From assembly GCA_947467345.1 (NCBI GenBank), contig CANIHD010000018.1, positions 1 to 64,000 on the forward strand: a stretch of 64,000 nt of DNA, read 5' to 3'. Positions 18,689-28,091 of the stretch are shown here, in pieces; positions within the stretch are counted from its first letter, which is position 1, and each line of letters starts with the position of its first letter. The position numbers were made by a program, and so were the translations under genes. The notes beneath the pieces were generated by a model, which was given only the letters and a program-made list of their open reading frames with translations, searched no databases and was not told the DNA's origin. The DNA is from Alphaproteobacteria bacterium (GTDB lineage Bacteria; Pseudomonadota; Alphaproteobacteria; Micropepsales; Micropepsaceae).

Positions 18689-19939
18689 GTGCCTTCCGAG
18701 CCACGCGCGTTTCTTACCCAGCTATTCCAGGCGGCTTTGCGTGCGGTCGATCCGGCGCGCATTGTGCCGGCGCATTTGCCGCCGCCGCCAAAGGGACGAA
18801 CGCTGGTGATTGGCGCAGGTAAAGCTTCTGCCGTCATGGCGAAAGCGGTTGAGGATCATTGGCAGAGGCCACTAAGCGGCATCGTGATCACCCGCTACGG
18901 TCACGGCTCACCGTGCCGGCAAATCGAAATTGTTGAAGCGGGGCACCCGCTGCCGGATGCGGCAGGCGGCGATGCGACGCGGCGCATGCCGGATATGCTG
19001 CACGGATTGACGCTCGACGATTTGGTCTTGGCGCTGATCTCAGGCGGCGGCTCTGCGCTTCTGGTGCAGCCGCTGGGGCCCGTAACGCTTGCGGAGAAAC
19101 AAACGGTCACCAAGGCGCTTCTCGGCAGCGGGGCCGACATCGGTGAGATCAATTGCGTGCGTAAGCACCTCTCGGCCGTCAAAGGCGGGCGGCTTGCGCG
19201 CGCGGCCGCACCGGCCCGCTTGCACGCGCTGATTCTTTCCGATGTGGCGGGCGACGATCTCTCGGTCGTGGCATCGGGGCCGACGGTTCCTGACCCGACA
19301 ACGCAAGCGGATGCTTTGGCCGTTCTCGCGCGCTATCGCGTGGAAGTGCCTAAGAGCGTGGAGAGCGTTCTTGCAGACCCGCGTTTGGAAACGCCGAAGC
19401 CGGGCGCCCCCGAATTCATCCGTGTAAAGAATGAGATCGTGGGCTCCGGTCTTCTGGCCTTGCGCGCGGCAGCGAAGATGGCCGAAGCCGCCGGCGTGCG
19501 TGTTATTCAACTCGGCGATGAAATCACCGGCGAAGCGCGCGAGGTCGCGGGTAAGCAGGCGGAACTGGCGAAAGCCGAATTGGGCAAAGGCCCCGCCATT
19601 ATTCTTTCAGGTGGTGAAACCACGGTTACGGTGAAGGGCGAGGGGCACGGCGGGCGCAACAGCGAGTACGGACTTGCGCTCGCTATCGCATTGCGCGGCG
19701 AACCAAATATCTGGGCTATTGCTTGTGACACGGATGGTATCGACGGCAATGGCGACAATGCGGGCGTGCTGGTCACGCCCTACACGCTGTCACGCGCGGG
19801 CGCTCGGGGTATCGATCCGGCCGAAGCTTTGGCTCGCAACGATTCTTATGGATTTTTTCTACAGCTGGAAGATTTGGTGCGGACCGGTCCGACCCGCACC
19901 AATGTCAATGATTTCCGCGCGATCTTTATCGCGTCCTGA
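18689..19939 (+). CDS. Glycerate 2-kinase (MOFRL family)
   Basis: The product phosphorylates D-glycerate to 2-phosphoglycerate with ATP, the step after GarR. It shows the DUF4147/MOFRL two-domain architecture: 'RTLVIGAGKASAVMAKAVE' at the N-terminal side, 'ALISGGGSALL' near residue 115, and the C-terminal MOFRL domain with 'ILSGGETTVTVKGEGHGGRN' and 'DTDGIDGNGDNAG'. I prefer the GTG start at 18689, four bases after the garR stop, because it yields the family-like terminus PSEPRAFLTQLFQAAL. An ATG at 18644 overlapping garR by 41 bases is possible. It converges with the TPR gene, overlapping by 14 bases. Confidence 0.9.
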   Translation: MPSEPRAFLTQLFQAALRAVDPARIVPAHLPPPPKGRTLVIGAGKASAVMAKAVEDHWQRPLSGIVITRYGHGSPCRQIEIVEAGHPLPDAAGGDATRRMPDMLHGLTLDDLVLALISGGGSALLVQPLGPVTLAEKQTVTKALLGSGADIGEINCVRKHLSAVKGGRLARAAAPARLHALILSDVAGDDLSVVASGPTVPDPTTQADALAVLARYRVEVPKSVESVLADPRLETPKPGAPEFIRVKNEIVGSGLLALRAAAKMAEAAGVRVIQLGDEITGEAREVAGKQAELAKAELGKGPAIILSGGETTVTVKGEGHGGRNSEYGLALAIALRGEPNIWAIACDTDGIDGNGDNAGVLVTPYTLSRAGARGIDPAEALARNDSYGFFLQLEDLVRTGPTRTNVNDFRAIFIAS

Positions 19940-20555
19940 TCGCCGGATTTCCGAGCGCGACGATTTCATCGACCATTTCATCACCGTTCTGCGCGCCTTG
20001 CACCGGACGTTGAGTAACCTGGAATTGCTGCACAGCGTTTTGAAGCATCGGAATATCGGGGCGCAAATCGGCCGCCATGCGGTAGTCGTAATAGGCGCCG
20101 CGAACATCGCCGGTGAGGAATTTCGCTGAGGCGCGGTTGAATAGCACCAGATGCATTTTGGTGGTGCCCTTCTCAATGCCGGTATTGATCGCCTGCAGCG
20201 CTTCCGCCGGGCGCATCATATTGATCAGGGCCGCGCCGCGATTCACATGCGCTTCGCCCATATCCAACATGCGAATAGCCTGATCGGCGTCGGTTAGTGC
20301 GCCGCTATTGTCGCCGGCCCGCAAACGAATGACCGCACGGTTCACATAGGTACCGGCTTTGTCGCGCAGCGACAGGCTGGGCGTACTCAAAGCTTCGGTA
20401 CAATTTTGGAAGCCTTCATTCATGCTGCCCATGCCGAATTCGGCGGCGCGCCAACAGGCGGAGCCGATACCATTGCCGAGCACAAGCACCTGTGCTTCGG
20501 CGCCGGATGCAGTGAAGCCAATGAAACAGGCCGTCAGAAAAAAAGCTGCGCGCAT
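19926..20555 (-). CDS. Secreted tetratricopeptide-repeat protein
   Basis: A signal peptide (residues 1-21, 'GAEAQ') leads a 209-residue protein with about three TPR-like helical repeats between residues 65 and 170 ('AGTYVNRAVIRLRAGDNSGA', 'GEAHVNRGAALINMMRPAEA', 'HLVLFNRASAKFLTGDVRGA'). The repeats have the TPR small-residue spacing (N-R-A/G at the helix A end). Two cysteines near the start (C34 and C52) might form a disulfide. It is probably periplasmic and mediates protein contacts; nothing more specific can be said. It stands alone, convergent with glycerate kinase. Confidence 0.8.
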   Translation of the reverse strand: MRAAFFLTACFIGFTASGAEAQVLVLGNGIGSACWRAAEFGMGSMNEGFQNCTEALSTPSLSLRDKAGTYVNRAVIRLRAGDNSGALTDADQAIRMLDMGEAHVNRGAALINMMRPAEALQAINTGIEKGTTKMHLVLFNRASAKFLTGDVRGAYYDYRMAADLRPDIPMLQNAVQQFQVTQRPVQGAQNGDEMVDEIVALGNPAIRTR

Positions 20556-20775
20556 GGCGGTTGCTCCTGGTCCTCTGGACGGGTGCCGCTATCGCGGCTT
20601 GCCGTCCGCGTAAGGTCCGCGCTCGTTGAGCGGCGCGAGGCCACTATCTGACGGAATGCTAGCACCAGGCTTGGCAAAAGTGTTCGGATTTCCAGGCTGG
20701 TTGCGGCCGTCAGGATGTCGCTCCAGGCGGGTAATTCTGGCTTATGATTGAGGCCGATTCTCCAGGAAATTCCCC

Positions 20776-21120
20776 ATGAATTGGGCTGCGATCTCCCCCA
20801 TTTTGCTTCTGACAGTCTCGAATGTGTTCATGACCTTTGCCTGGTACGGGCAGTTGAAATTCCCAGGACGGCCGCTGGCGCTGGTTATCCTGATAAGCTG
20901 GGGCATAGCCTTTTTCGAATATTGCCTAGCCGTTCCGGCCAACCGGATCGGGTACACGGTCTATTCGGCGGCCCAGCTCAAGACCATGCAGGAAATCATC
21001 ACGCTGCTTGTGTTCGGCGTGTTCTCCGTTTTCTATTTAGGCGAGGCGATACGCTAGAATCATATGCCCGCTTTCGCCTGCCTTGTGGCGGCCGGATATT
21101 TCGCGTTCTCGAAATGGTAA
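20776..21120 (+). pseudogene. DUF486/DMT family membrane protein interrupted by in-frame TAG
   Basis: The reading frame starts at 20776 and stops at an amber codon (21055-21057) after 93 residues. It then continues in the same frame for 20 conserved-looking residues to a TAA at 21118-21120. The sequence before the stop ends 'FYLGEAIR', and after it reads 'NHMPAFACLVAAGYFAFSKW'. In DUF486 proteins the usual text here is GEPLRWN followed by a last membrane helix, so TAG stands where TGG (Trp) is expected. The full frame would encode about 114 residues and four membrane helices, the normal family size. Either this is a recent nonsense mutation (or sequencing error), or the amber codon is read through. 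Confidence 0.75.
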
Positions 21121-21597
21121 TTAGAATTGAGCCGGCGCCAGCTTGATGCGAATGGTCGGGTGCGTGCCGGCATAGACGATCATCGTCATTTCCATAGCAG
21201 CCGAATCCCATTCCAGCTGCGGTGCCACGCCGCCTTCTTTCCGAAATGTTTTTCCGTCGAACTCGAATTTCGTTGGCGGCACGCTCGGCCAGGATTGATC
21301 CAATTGCGCCTTCAGCGCGGCGCGGAATTGTTCGCGCTCTGCTCCGCTCATGGAGGCGAAATCGTGGAAGGCATTGGGCGCTGACACGCGCGCGGTGCCG
21401 TCCGCCTCAATGGCGAGGCGCGCAAGGATGATAACGTCGTCGGCTTGATAGAGGCCTTCCCACATGCCGGCAGGGGGCGAAGGATTACCGCATGACGCCA
21501 AGACAAAGCACAGCGCCACGGCAACAAGCTTGGCGGCGAGTGTGCGCTGCAATGGAAACCATTGGCCTCGCATCGTTTTGCTTGGGCGGGATTTCAT
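21121..21597 (-). CDS. Putative lipoprotein of unknown function
   Basis: This 158-residue protein has an N-terminal hydrophobic stretch ending in a lipobox 'LASC' with the lipidated cysteine at residue 36, so it should be anchored to the outer or inner membrane. An ATG nine codons in (21573) would shorten the signal peptide to 28 residues and is equally possible. The mature part is mixed alpha/beta with no recognised domain; 'MSGAEREQFRAALKAQLDQS' looks like an exposed helix. The stop codon directly abuts the extended DUF486 frame on the opposite strand. Confidence 0.7.
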   Translation of the reverse strand: MKSRPSKTMRGQWFPLQRTLAAKLVAVALCFVLASCGNPSPPAGMWEGLYQADDVIILARLAIEADGTARVSAPNAFHDFASMSGAEREQFRAALKAQLDQSWPSVPPTKFEFDGKTFRKEGGVAPQLEWDSAAMEMTMIVYAGTHPTIRIKLAPAQF

Positions 21598-21703
21598 GGT
21601 GATTCTCGGCCCGAATCGTTGCGGAGTGGTTACTGCTTCGCCTTGAGTGTAAACTCAGGCGGCAACGCGGGGAATAGACCTGCGGGCAGTGGAGCGAAAC
21701 GAC

Positions 21704-22465
21704 ATGAAATCGGCAGGCATGGTTGCGGCCTTCGTGGCTGTTGGTGTGGCGGGCGGTATAGTTGGCTATCTCATCGCGCCGCGCAGCGATGCGCCCGCTT
21801 CTGAAGTTTCGGCAGGCGCGACAAACGAGGTGGCGCAAATTCCGGCGGCAACACCAGCGACGCCGGCCACCGAAGCGGAATATAACTCAGGCATGCTGGC
21901 GGATATTCACGCCGATTCGCGCAGCCGCATTCCACTGATCAAGCGTGAAGACGTTCCGGCCGATCGCCTGCCGGAATATGATCGCCACGTCGGTCCGAAT
22001 ATGGATTCGCTGGCAGGGCTACAGGGGCCGGGCGGACTACGTTTGCATGGTTCGCGCGACGCGGATGTCGGCAATGATCTTGGTGGGCGTCTCAAGGAAT
22101 TGATTCGCCTCGTCGTCTCACGCGAAATGAATCAAGCGTTCGAGTGGACGGTGCATGAACCGGTCGGCTTGCGCGAAGGCTTGGATCCGGCGACCATCGA
22201 TATTATCCGCCACGACAAAGCGATTGTCGGCGTGCCGGAAAAGGAAGCGGCGTTAATCCAGCTGGGGCGTGAAGTGCTGCGTGATCACAAAGTCAGCTCG
22301 GTAACCTATGCGCGCGCTCTGGCTGCATTGGGCGAGCACGATTTGATCGACGCGTGTGTGCTGATGGGCGACTATGCCGAGACGGCCATATTGCTCACCG
22401 TCAATGATGTGCGCTTGCCCTTCGCGGTTCCTTCTCTATTGCCGCCCAGACCCGAGGGTTGGTAG
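21704..22465 (+). CDS. Carboxymuconolactone decarboxylase-like (CMD/AhpD fold) protein with N-terminal anchor
   Basis: Residues about 5-28 form a membrane anchor or signal sequence ('MVAAFVAVGVAGGIVGYLIA'). A proline/alanine/threonine linker follows, then a CMD-like helical domain (about 85-240). It contains 'LIRLVVSREMNQAFEWTVHE', where the FEWxxHE pattern of non-redox CMD proteins replaces the CxxC of AhpD. A peroxidase-reductase activity is therefore unlikely, and decarboxylase-like or unknown chemistry is more plausible. The ATG at 21704 is preceded by GGAGCG; a GTG 15 bases upstream is a weaker alternative. The neighbours give no functional clue. Confidence 0.75.
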   Translation: MKSAGMVAAFVAVGVAGGIVGYLIAPRSDAPASEVSAGATNEVAQIPAATPATPATEAEYNSGMLADIHADSRSRIPLIKREDVPADRLPEYDRHVGPNMDSLAGLQGPGGLRLHGSRDADVGNDLGGRLKELIRLVVSREMNQAFEWTVHEPVGLREGLDPATIDIIRHDKAIVGVPEKEAALIQLGREVLRDHKVSSVTYARALAALGEHDLIDACVLMGDYAETAILLTVNDVRLPFAVPSLLPPRPEGW

Positions 22466-22751
22466 CCGGACTGAAGATAAAACTGGAACGGCCATAACGC
22501 ACGAACACGCTTTGCGTTGCGCGCCAATGTCAGCGCTGCGGATTTATAACCCGCTATCATTATCGCGCGGCTCATCATCAGCATGAACGTGGGTTTTTCC
22601 AAGGCAAAAATTAACCTGGATCAAATTCCGTATCGTCTTGCGATGCGGCATCCGCATTTCCTTGCATCGGCCTAGAAGATGAGAAAGGATTCCCTACATT
22701 GGTTGTGTAGGCGCTGCTTAATGTATGGCGCGTTGGAAGGAAAAATTTGTC

Positions 22752-23084
22752 ATGCAAGTTTTGGTGTCAGGAAAACAGATCGATATTGTTGACTCGCTTC
22801 GCACGCATGTCGATACAAAAGCCCCCGCTGCAGTAGAGAAATATTTCCAAAACCCTATCCGCGCGAACGTCGTGTTCTCGCATGAAGCACATCTCATTCA
22901 CGCGAACATCTGGGTCGATGTCGGTCACGATCTCGATTTTCAGGGAGAGGCCGAAGCGGCGGAAGCCTACGCCGCGTTCGATCTCGCGCTCGAACATCTC
23001 GTCAAGCAATTGCGCCGCCACAAACGCAAGCTCAGGAACCATCGCCGCAATATTGCAGCGAAGCAGGAAGTCGCGGAAATCTGA
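22752..23084 (+). CDS. hpf: Ribosome hibernation-promoting factor, short form (HPF/RaiA family)
   Basis: The 110-residue protein binds the 30S decoding centre in starved cells. It starts MQVLVSGKQIDIVDSL, the family's first strand, and retains 'EAAEAYAAFDLALEHLVKQL' and the basic 'RRHKRKLRNH' rRNA-binding helix. The ATG at 22752 is preferred over one at 22725 because it matches the family terminus. Most alphaproteobacterial homologues are long forms of about 180-200 residues with a C-terminal dimerisation domain. Here translation ends after residue 110, so it should support a short-form (100S via RMF-like or monomer) mode or simply inactivation. The customary rpoN and ptsN neighbours are absent. 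Confidence 0.88.
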   Translation: MQVLVSGKQIDIVDSLRTHVDTKAPAAVEKYFQNPIRANVVFSHEAHLIHANIWVDVGHDLDFQGEAEAAEAYAAFDLALEHLVKQLRRHKRKLRNHRRNIAAKQEVAEI

Positions 23085-23110
23085 TAAAATAGTCGCCGGT
23101 TAAAACGGCA

Positions 23111-23193
23111 CGCCAACGTGGCGCGCGAGAAGCGCGCCGCGTTGGCGGTCTATGTTCTGAGTGCTGTGATGGGTCGCTTAAGGCTTAAGCGAC
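23111..23193 (+). terminator. Two hairpins behind hpf
   Basis: A long stem (CGCCAACG.GGCGCGC with GCGCGCC.CGTTGGCG, 23111-23147) is followed by a second perfect stem, GTCGCTTAA-GGC-TTAAGCGAC (23173-23193). Neither has a U-tract. They could protect the hpf transcript's 3' end, act in factor-dependent termination, or belong to an unrecognised RNA. Confidence 0.4.
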
Positions 23194-23236
23194 GGCAGGA
23201 AGCGAGGCGCGGTCAATCGCGAAACGCGGAGACCGC

Positions 23237-23356
23237 TCACTGGCCCCAATAGCGGAACATGTAGAGATACGCGGCGAGGGCGTACAAGAAACCGCCCACG
23301 ATCAACAGTTTCGGGACCAGAGGTGTCAACGGCCAGCGTGAATTCTGAGACTGCAT
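23237..23356 (-). CDS. Small membrane protein, 39 residues
   Basis: This short reading frame is preceded by GGGGAGCG five bases before its ATG, a strong ribosome binding site. The product begins MQSQNSRWPLTPLVPKL and continues with one hydrophobic helix ('LLIVGGFLYALAAYLYMF') ending RYWGQ. It therefore resembles a single-pass inner-membrane microprotein with its N-terminus in the cytoplasm. A perfect stem GGCATCGAA/TTCGATGCC lies about 20 bases upstream (23376-23401), in its likely 5' leader. It does not overlap any other gene. I do not recognise the family. Confidence 0.55.
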   Translation of the reverse strand: MQSQNSRWPLTPLVPKLLIVGGFLYALAAYLYMFRYWGQ

Positions 23357-24880
<1,524 letters not shown>

Positions 24881-25005
24881 GAATTCCGACGAAAGCGCAA
24901 TGGATTGGCCATATAACGGCCCGCATCTGCACGCGCCTTTATGTGCATGTGCGGACCAGAATGCGCTTGCGTTAATTGCGAACCGGAGTGAGCATGGCGG
25001 CCTTA

Positions 25006-25072
25006 GGGGCGCGTGACGCTCCCCGGTAAACGGGACAGCTGCCCGCCGCGCCCCGGACCCTCTCGAAGGGTC
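25006..25072 (+). promoter_or_regulatory. Structured mRNA leader of the EF-G-like gene
   Basis: Two stable elements lie just before the EF-G-like gene. The first is an outer stem GGGGCGCG (25006-25013) with CGCGCCCC (25047-25054) enclosing an inner hairpin GCT.CCCG-GTAAA-CGGG..AGC. The second is a hairpin GACCCT-CTCGA-AGGGTC (25056-25072), with the Shine-Dalgarno GGAGG starting six bases later. The nested arrangement close to the start suggests translational control. I could not match it to a known riboswitch class. Confidence 0.4.
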
Positions 25073-25087
25073 TGATGGAGGCGCTCA

Positions 25088-27130
25088 ATGTCAAAGCAGA
25101 ATGGGGGAAGTGGGCCACGTTGCGTGGCCCTCGTGGGGCCCTATGGCGGGGGCAAAACGACGCTGCTTGAAAGCATGTTGTGGATCACCGGAGCGACACA
25201 ACGCAAAGGTTCGGTCTCGGCACGCAATACAATCGGAGATTTTTCGCCGGAAGCGCGCGCACGCCAGATGAGCGTCGAGGTCAACGCCGCTACAATGCGA
25301 TACATGGACGAGACATTCACCATTCTCGATTGCCCCGGCTCCATCGAATTTCTTCAAGAAATGCTGAATGTATTGCCGGGCATCGATGCGGCCATCGTGG
25401 TGTGCGAGCCGGAAGCCCATAAAATCGCGTTGTTGCAGCCTTATTTGAAGCGACTTGCCGATCTCGGCATTCCACACGCGCTCTATGTCAACAAGATCGA
25501 CAAAGCTACCGGTTCGGTGCGCGAAGTGTTGACGGCACTGCAGGACATGGCGCCAAAACCGCTGGTGCTGCGGCAGATTCCGATTTGGCAAAACGGCATC
25601 GTGACGGGTTTTGTCGACCTCGCGCTTGAGCGCGCTTACGTCTACCGCGAACACGCAGCGTCGGAATTGATCGAATTGGACGGCGACGTGCGCGCGCGTG
25701 AAACGGAAGCGCGCTTTCAAATGCTGGAACGGCTTGCCGACTACGACGAGCATTTGATGGAAGAATTGCTGTCCGACATCGTGCCGCCGCGCGACGAAAT
25801 CTTCGACGATCTGCAGAAGGATCTGGTGGCCGGATTGATCGTGCCGGTGTTTATCGGATCGGCACTGGGTTATAATGGAGTTCGGCGTCTACTCAAAGCC
25901 TGGCGTCACGAGGTTCCGGAAGTGAGCGTTGCTGCTGCGCGTTTGGGCGTCTCAAGCAATGATCCGGTGCTGCAGGTGTTGAAGACCTACCACACCAATC
26001 ACGGGGGAAAGCTCAGCCTGGCGCGCGTTCTTGCCGGGCATGTGAAAGATGGCGCGGTGCTGCGCCACGGCAATGGCGATGATGTTCGCGTCGGGGGCAT
26101 CTTCAGCTTGAAGGGCGAAGCGCAAACGAAATTGGGTGAAGCCGGGCCCGGTGACACGGTCGCTCTTGGTCGCCTTGACGACGTCGTTACAGGCGAAACG
26201 CTCTGGGGCGGAAAGTCACCCGCCAAACTAAACTGGAAGCCGGAGGTTTTGACGGCAGTTTATGCGCTTGCCATCAATGCCGCCGATCGCAAGGACGAGG
26301 TAAAAATCACCGCCGCCATTGCGAAATTGCGAGAGGAAGATCCCTCGCTTGTGTTCGAACAGAATGCCGAGCTGCACGAGATGACGCTGAAAGGGCAGGG
26401 CGAAATCCATCTCAAAGTCGCGGTGGAAAAGCTTGCGTCCAAATATGCGCTGACGCTGAAAACGCATCGGCCGCAAGTCCCCTACAAAGAATCCATCCGC
26501 AAGACCGCCAGTATTCGCGGACGGCACAAGCGGCAAAGCGGTGGGCATGGGCAATTTGGCGACGTGGTTCTCGAAATCAGGCCGCAGCCGCGCGGAGCAG
26601 GCTTCGCGTTCGAGGACCGCATTTCCGGCGGCGTGGTGCCGCGCAATTTCATTCCGTCCGTGGAGAAGGGTGTCGTCGATTACTTACACAACGGCCCGCT
26701 CGGATTTCCGGTGGTCGATGTCGCCGTAGCGCTTACCGACGGCTCGTATCACACGGTCGACTCGTCAGACGCGGCGTTCCAAACGGCGGCACGGATCGGC
26801 ATGACGGAAGGCATGCCGAGTTGTGCGCCGGTGCTACTGGAACCTATCATGCGTGTGAAAATCCATGTGCCATCGGACGCGACCGCCGATGTGAACGGCG
26901 TGATCTCCAGCCGGCGCGGAAAAATTCTCGGCTTCGATGCGCGTGACGGATGGAAGGGCTGGGACAGTGTGGATGCCGAGATTCCGCAATCGGAATTGCA
27001 CGATCTCATTGTCGAGCTGCGTTCGCTCACGCAGGGCGTCGGCACCTTCGAGCAGAATTTCGACCATCTCGCTGAGTTGACCGGCAAGCTGGCCGAACAT
27101 GCGGTCACGTCGCGTAAAGCCGCAGCTTAG
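25088..27130 (+). CDS. Elongation factor G-like translational GTPase
   Basis: The 680-residue protein has all EF-G domains. The G domain starts with P-loop 'GPYGGGKTT' (residues 17-25), the G3 motif is 'DCPG' where canonical EF-G has DTPG, and G4 is 'NKID'. Domain II, III, IV ('VPYKESIRKTASIRGRHKRQ' and 'GQFGDV') and V ('MTEGMPSCAPVLLEP') follow. It belongs to the alphaproteobacterial EF-G paralogue group rather than the housekeeping fusA of the str operon, which is usually flanked by rpsG and tufA. A ribosome-recycling or stress-specific role is inference. The stop overlaps the convergent hydrolase by 4 bases. Confidence 0.88.
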   Translation: MSKQNGGSGPRCVALVGPYGGGKTTLLESMLWITGATQRKGSVSARNTIGDFSPEARARQMSVEVNAATMRYMDETFTILDCPGSIEFLQEMLNVLPGIDAAIVVCEPEAHKIALLQPYLKRLADLGIPHALYVNKIDKATGSVREVLTALQDMAPKPLVLRQIPIWQNGIVTGFVDLALERAYVYREHAASELIELDGDVRARETEARFQMLERLADYDEHLMEELLSDIVPPRDEIFDDLQKDLVAGLIVPVFIGSALGYNGVRRLLKAWRHEVPEVSVAAARLGVSSNDPVLQVLKTYHTNHGGKLSLARVLAGHVKDGAVLRHGNGDDVRVGGIFSLKGEAQTKLGEAGPGDTVALGRLDDVVTGETLWGGKSPAKLNWKPEVLTAVYALAINAADRKDEVKITAAIAKLREEDPSLVFEQNAELHEMTLKGQGEIHLKVAVEKLASKYALTLKTHRPQVPYKESIRKTASIRGRHKRQSGGHGQFGDVVLEIRPQPRGAGFAFEDRISGGVVPRNFIPSVEKGVVDYLHNGPLGFPVVDVAVALTDGSYHTVDSSDAAFQTAARIGMTEGMPSCAPVLLEPIMRVKIHVPSDATADVNGVISSRRGKILGFDARDGWKGWDSVDAEIPQSELHDLIVELRSLTQGVGTFEQNFDHLAELTGKLAEHAVTSRKAAA

Positions 27131-27915
27131 AGCTTCGGCATAAGGCCGCGTTCTTCTAGGAACGCGATCACGAAAACATCGAAACCCGCAGGGTCTTCGA
27201 TGGGGCAGGCATGTCCGGTGCGGGGCATGATGCGATGATGCGCGCCTGGAATGAGGCTGGCGGTTCGCTGCCCCGCCGCCAGCGAGTGATCGAGCTCGCC
27301 GTTGACGACCAGTGTCGGAACTCGCATCGACGGGAGGCGCGCGGTGGTGTCGGTGGAATTGCCGGCCGCGAAGACGTGCGCGATGGCATCGCCTTTTAGC
27401 TGCGGCTGGCGCTCCACAAACATGTTCAGGAGATGCGCTCCCAGGCGCGACTCGGCGAACGCTGGGCTCACCAGATCGCGCAGATGTTTGAGATGGTAGC
27501 CGGAAAGATCGGCGCGGTAATTGTCGATGCGTTTCTGAAAACGATTGGAACTGCCGCTATTGCCGCCGACAAGTACGAGCGCATCGAACGTATCGGGATG
27601 ATCGAGGCCGAGAAGGATCGCGGTCCCCGAGCCGACACTGCATCCGACGCAAATGGCGCGCTTGGCGCCGATGTCTGCCAGCACGCCCATCACATCGTTG
27701 CACATGTCTTCCAGCGTGAAGGGCTCGGTCATTTTCACTGAGCGCCCATAGCCGCGAATGTCGATGCTGACGATTCGGAACCATGTGGAAAAATGCGCCT
27801 TTTGGTAGAGCCAAAGGTCGTGATCGAACGGATTGGCGTGGATGAAGACCATTACAGGTCCGTCACCTGCGAGCTCGTACCAAATCGGAACCCCGTTCGC
27901 GCGGCTGAAAGGCAC
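27127..27915 (-). CDS. Alpha/beta hydrolase
   Basis: This 262-residue alpha/beta hydrolase shows the nucleophile elbow 'VGCSVGSG' with serine near residue 104, the acid in 'VNGELDHSL' and the catalytic histidine in 'RTGHACPIEDP'. The oxyanion region is 'FIHANPFDHDLW'. I chose the GTG at 27915, preceded by GGGGGG, because the protein then begins just before the first beta strand ('PFSRANGVPIWYELAG'). Reading further upstream to 28092 adds 59 residues with no family similarity. There is no signal peptide. The substrate cannot be told; haloperoxidase/esterase-like relatives are the closest in pattern. Confidence 0.85.
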   Translation of the reverse strand: MPFSRANGVPIWYELAGDGPVMVFIHANPFDHDLWLYQKAHFSTWFRIVSIDIRGYGRSVKMTEPFTLEDMCNDVMGVLADIGAKRAICVGCSVGSGTAILLGLDHPDTFDALVLVGGNSGSSNRFQKRIDNYRADLSGYHLKHLRDLVSPAFAESRLGAHLLNMFVERQPQLKGDAIAHVFAAGNSTDTTARLPSMRVPTLVVNGELDHSLAAGQRTASLIPGAHHRIMPRTGHACPIEDPAGFDVFVIAFLEERGLMPKL

Positions 27916-28091
27916 GGAAATCCCCCCGAATTGCGTAGCGTGGCGCCACCCTAGCGCGGGATGGGTGGCGATCAAGCTCGTCTCGCCACCCAAGGCTTGG
28001 TCCTTCGCCCGCCGCGACGTAGTATCGGCACATAAGAGATTTGGCAGGCGCTGCCTCGTGCGAGCAGCGACCCGCTGACAAGGAGCGTGCA

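Noticed and set aside
22625-22700. Sigma-54 type promoter (GG-N10-GC) upstream of hpf
   Set aside because: Candidate GG and GC elements exist, but the spacing is wrong (about 15 bases).
25056-25087. Fluoride-type riboswitch suggested by 'ctgatggaggc' before the EF-G-like gene
   Set aside because: The required upstream GG.GATGG pseudoknot partner and TAAAC-CGCC arrangement are absent, and the stretch is the Shine-Dalgarno region.
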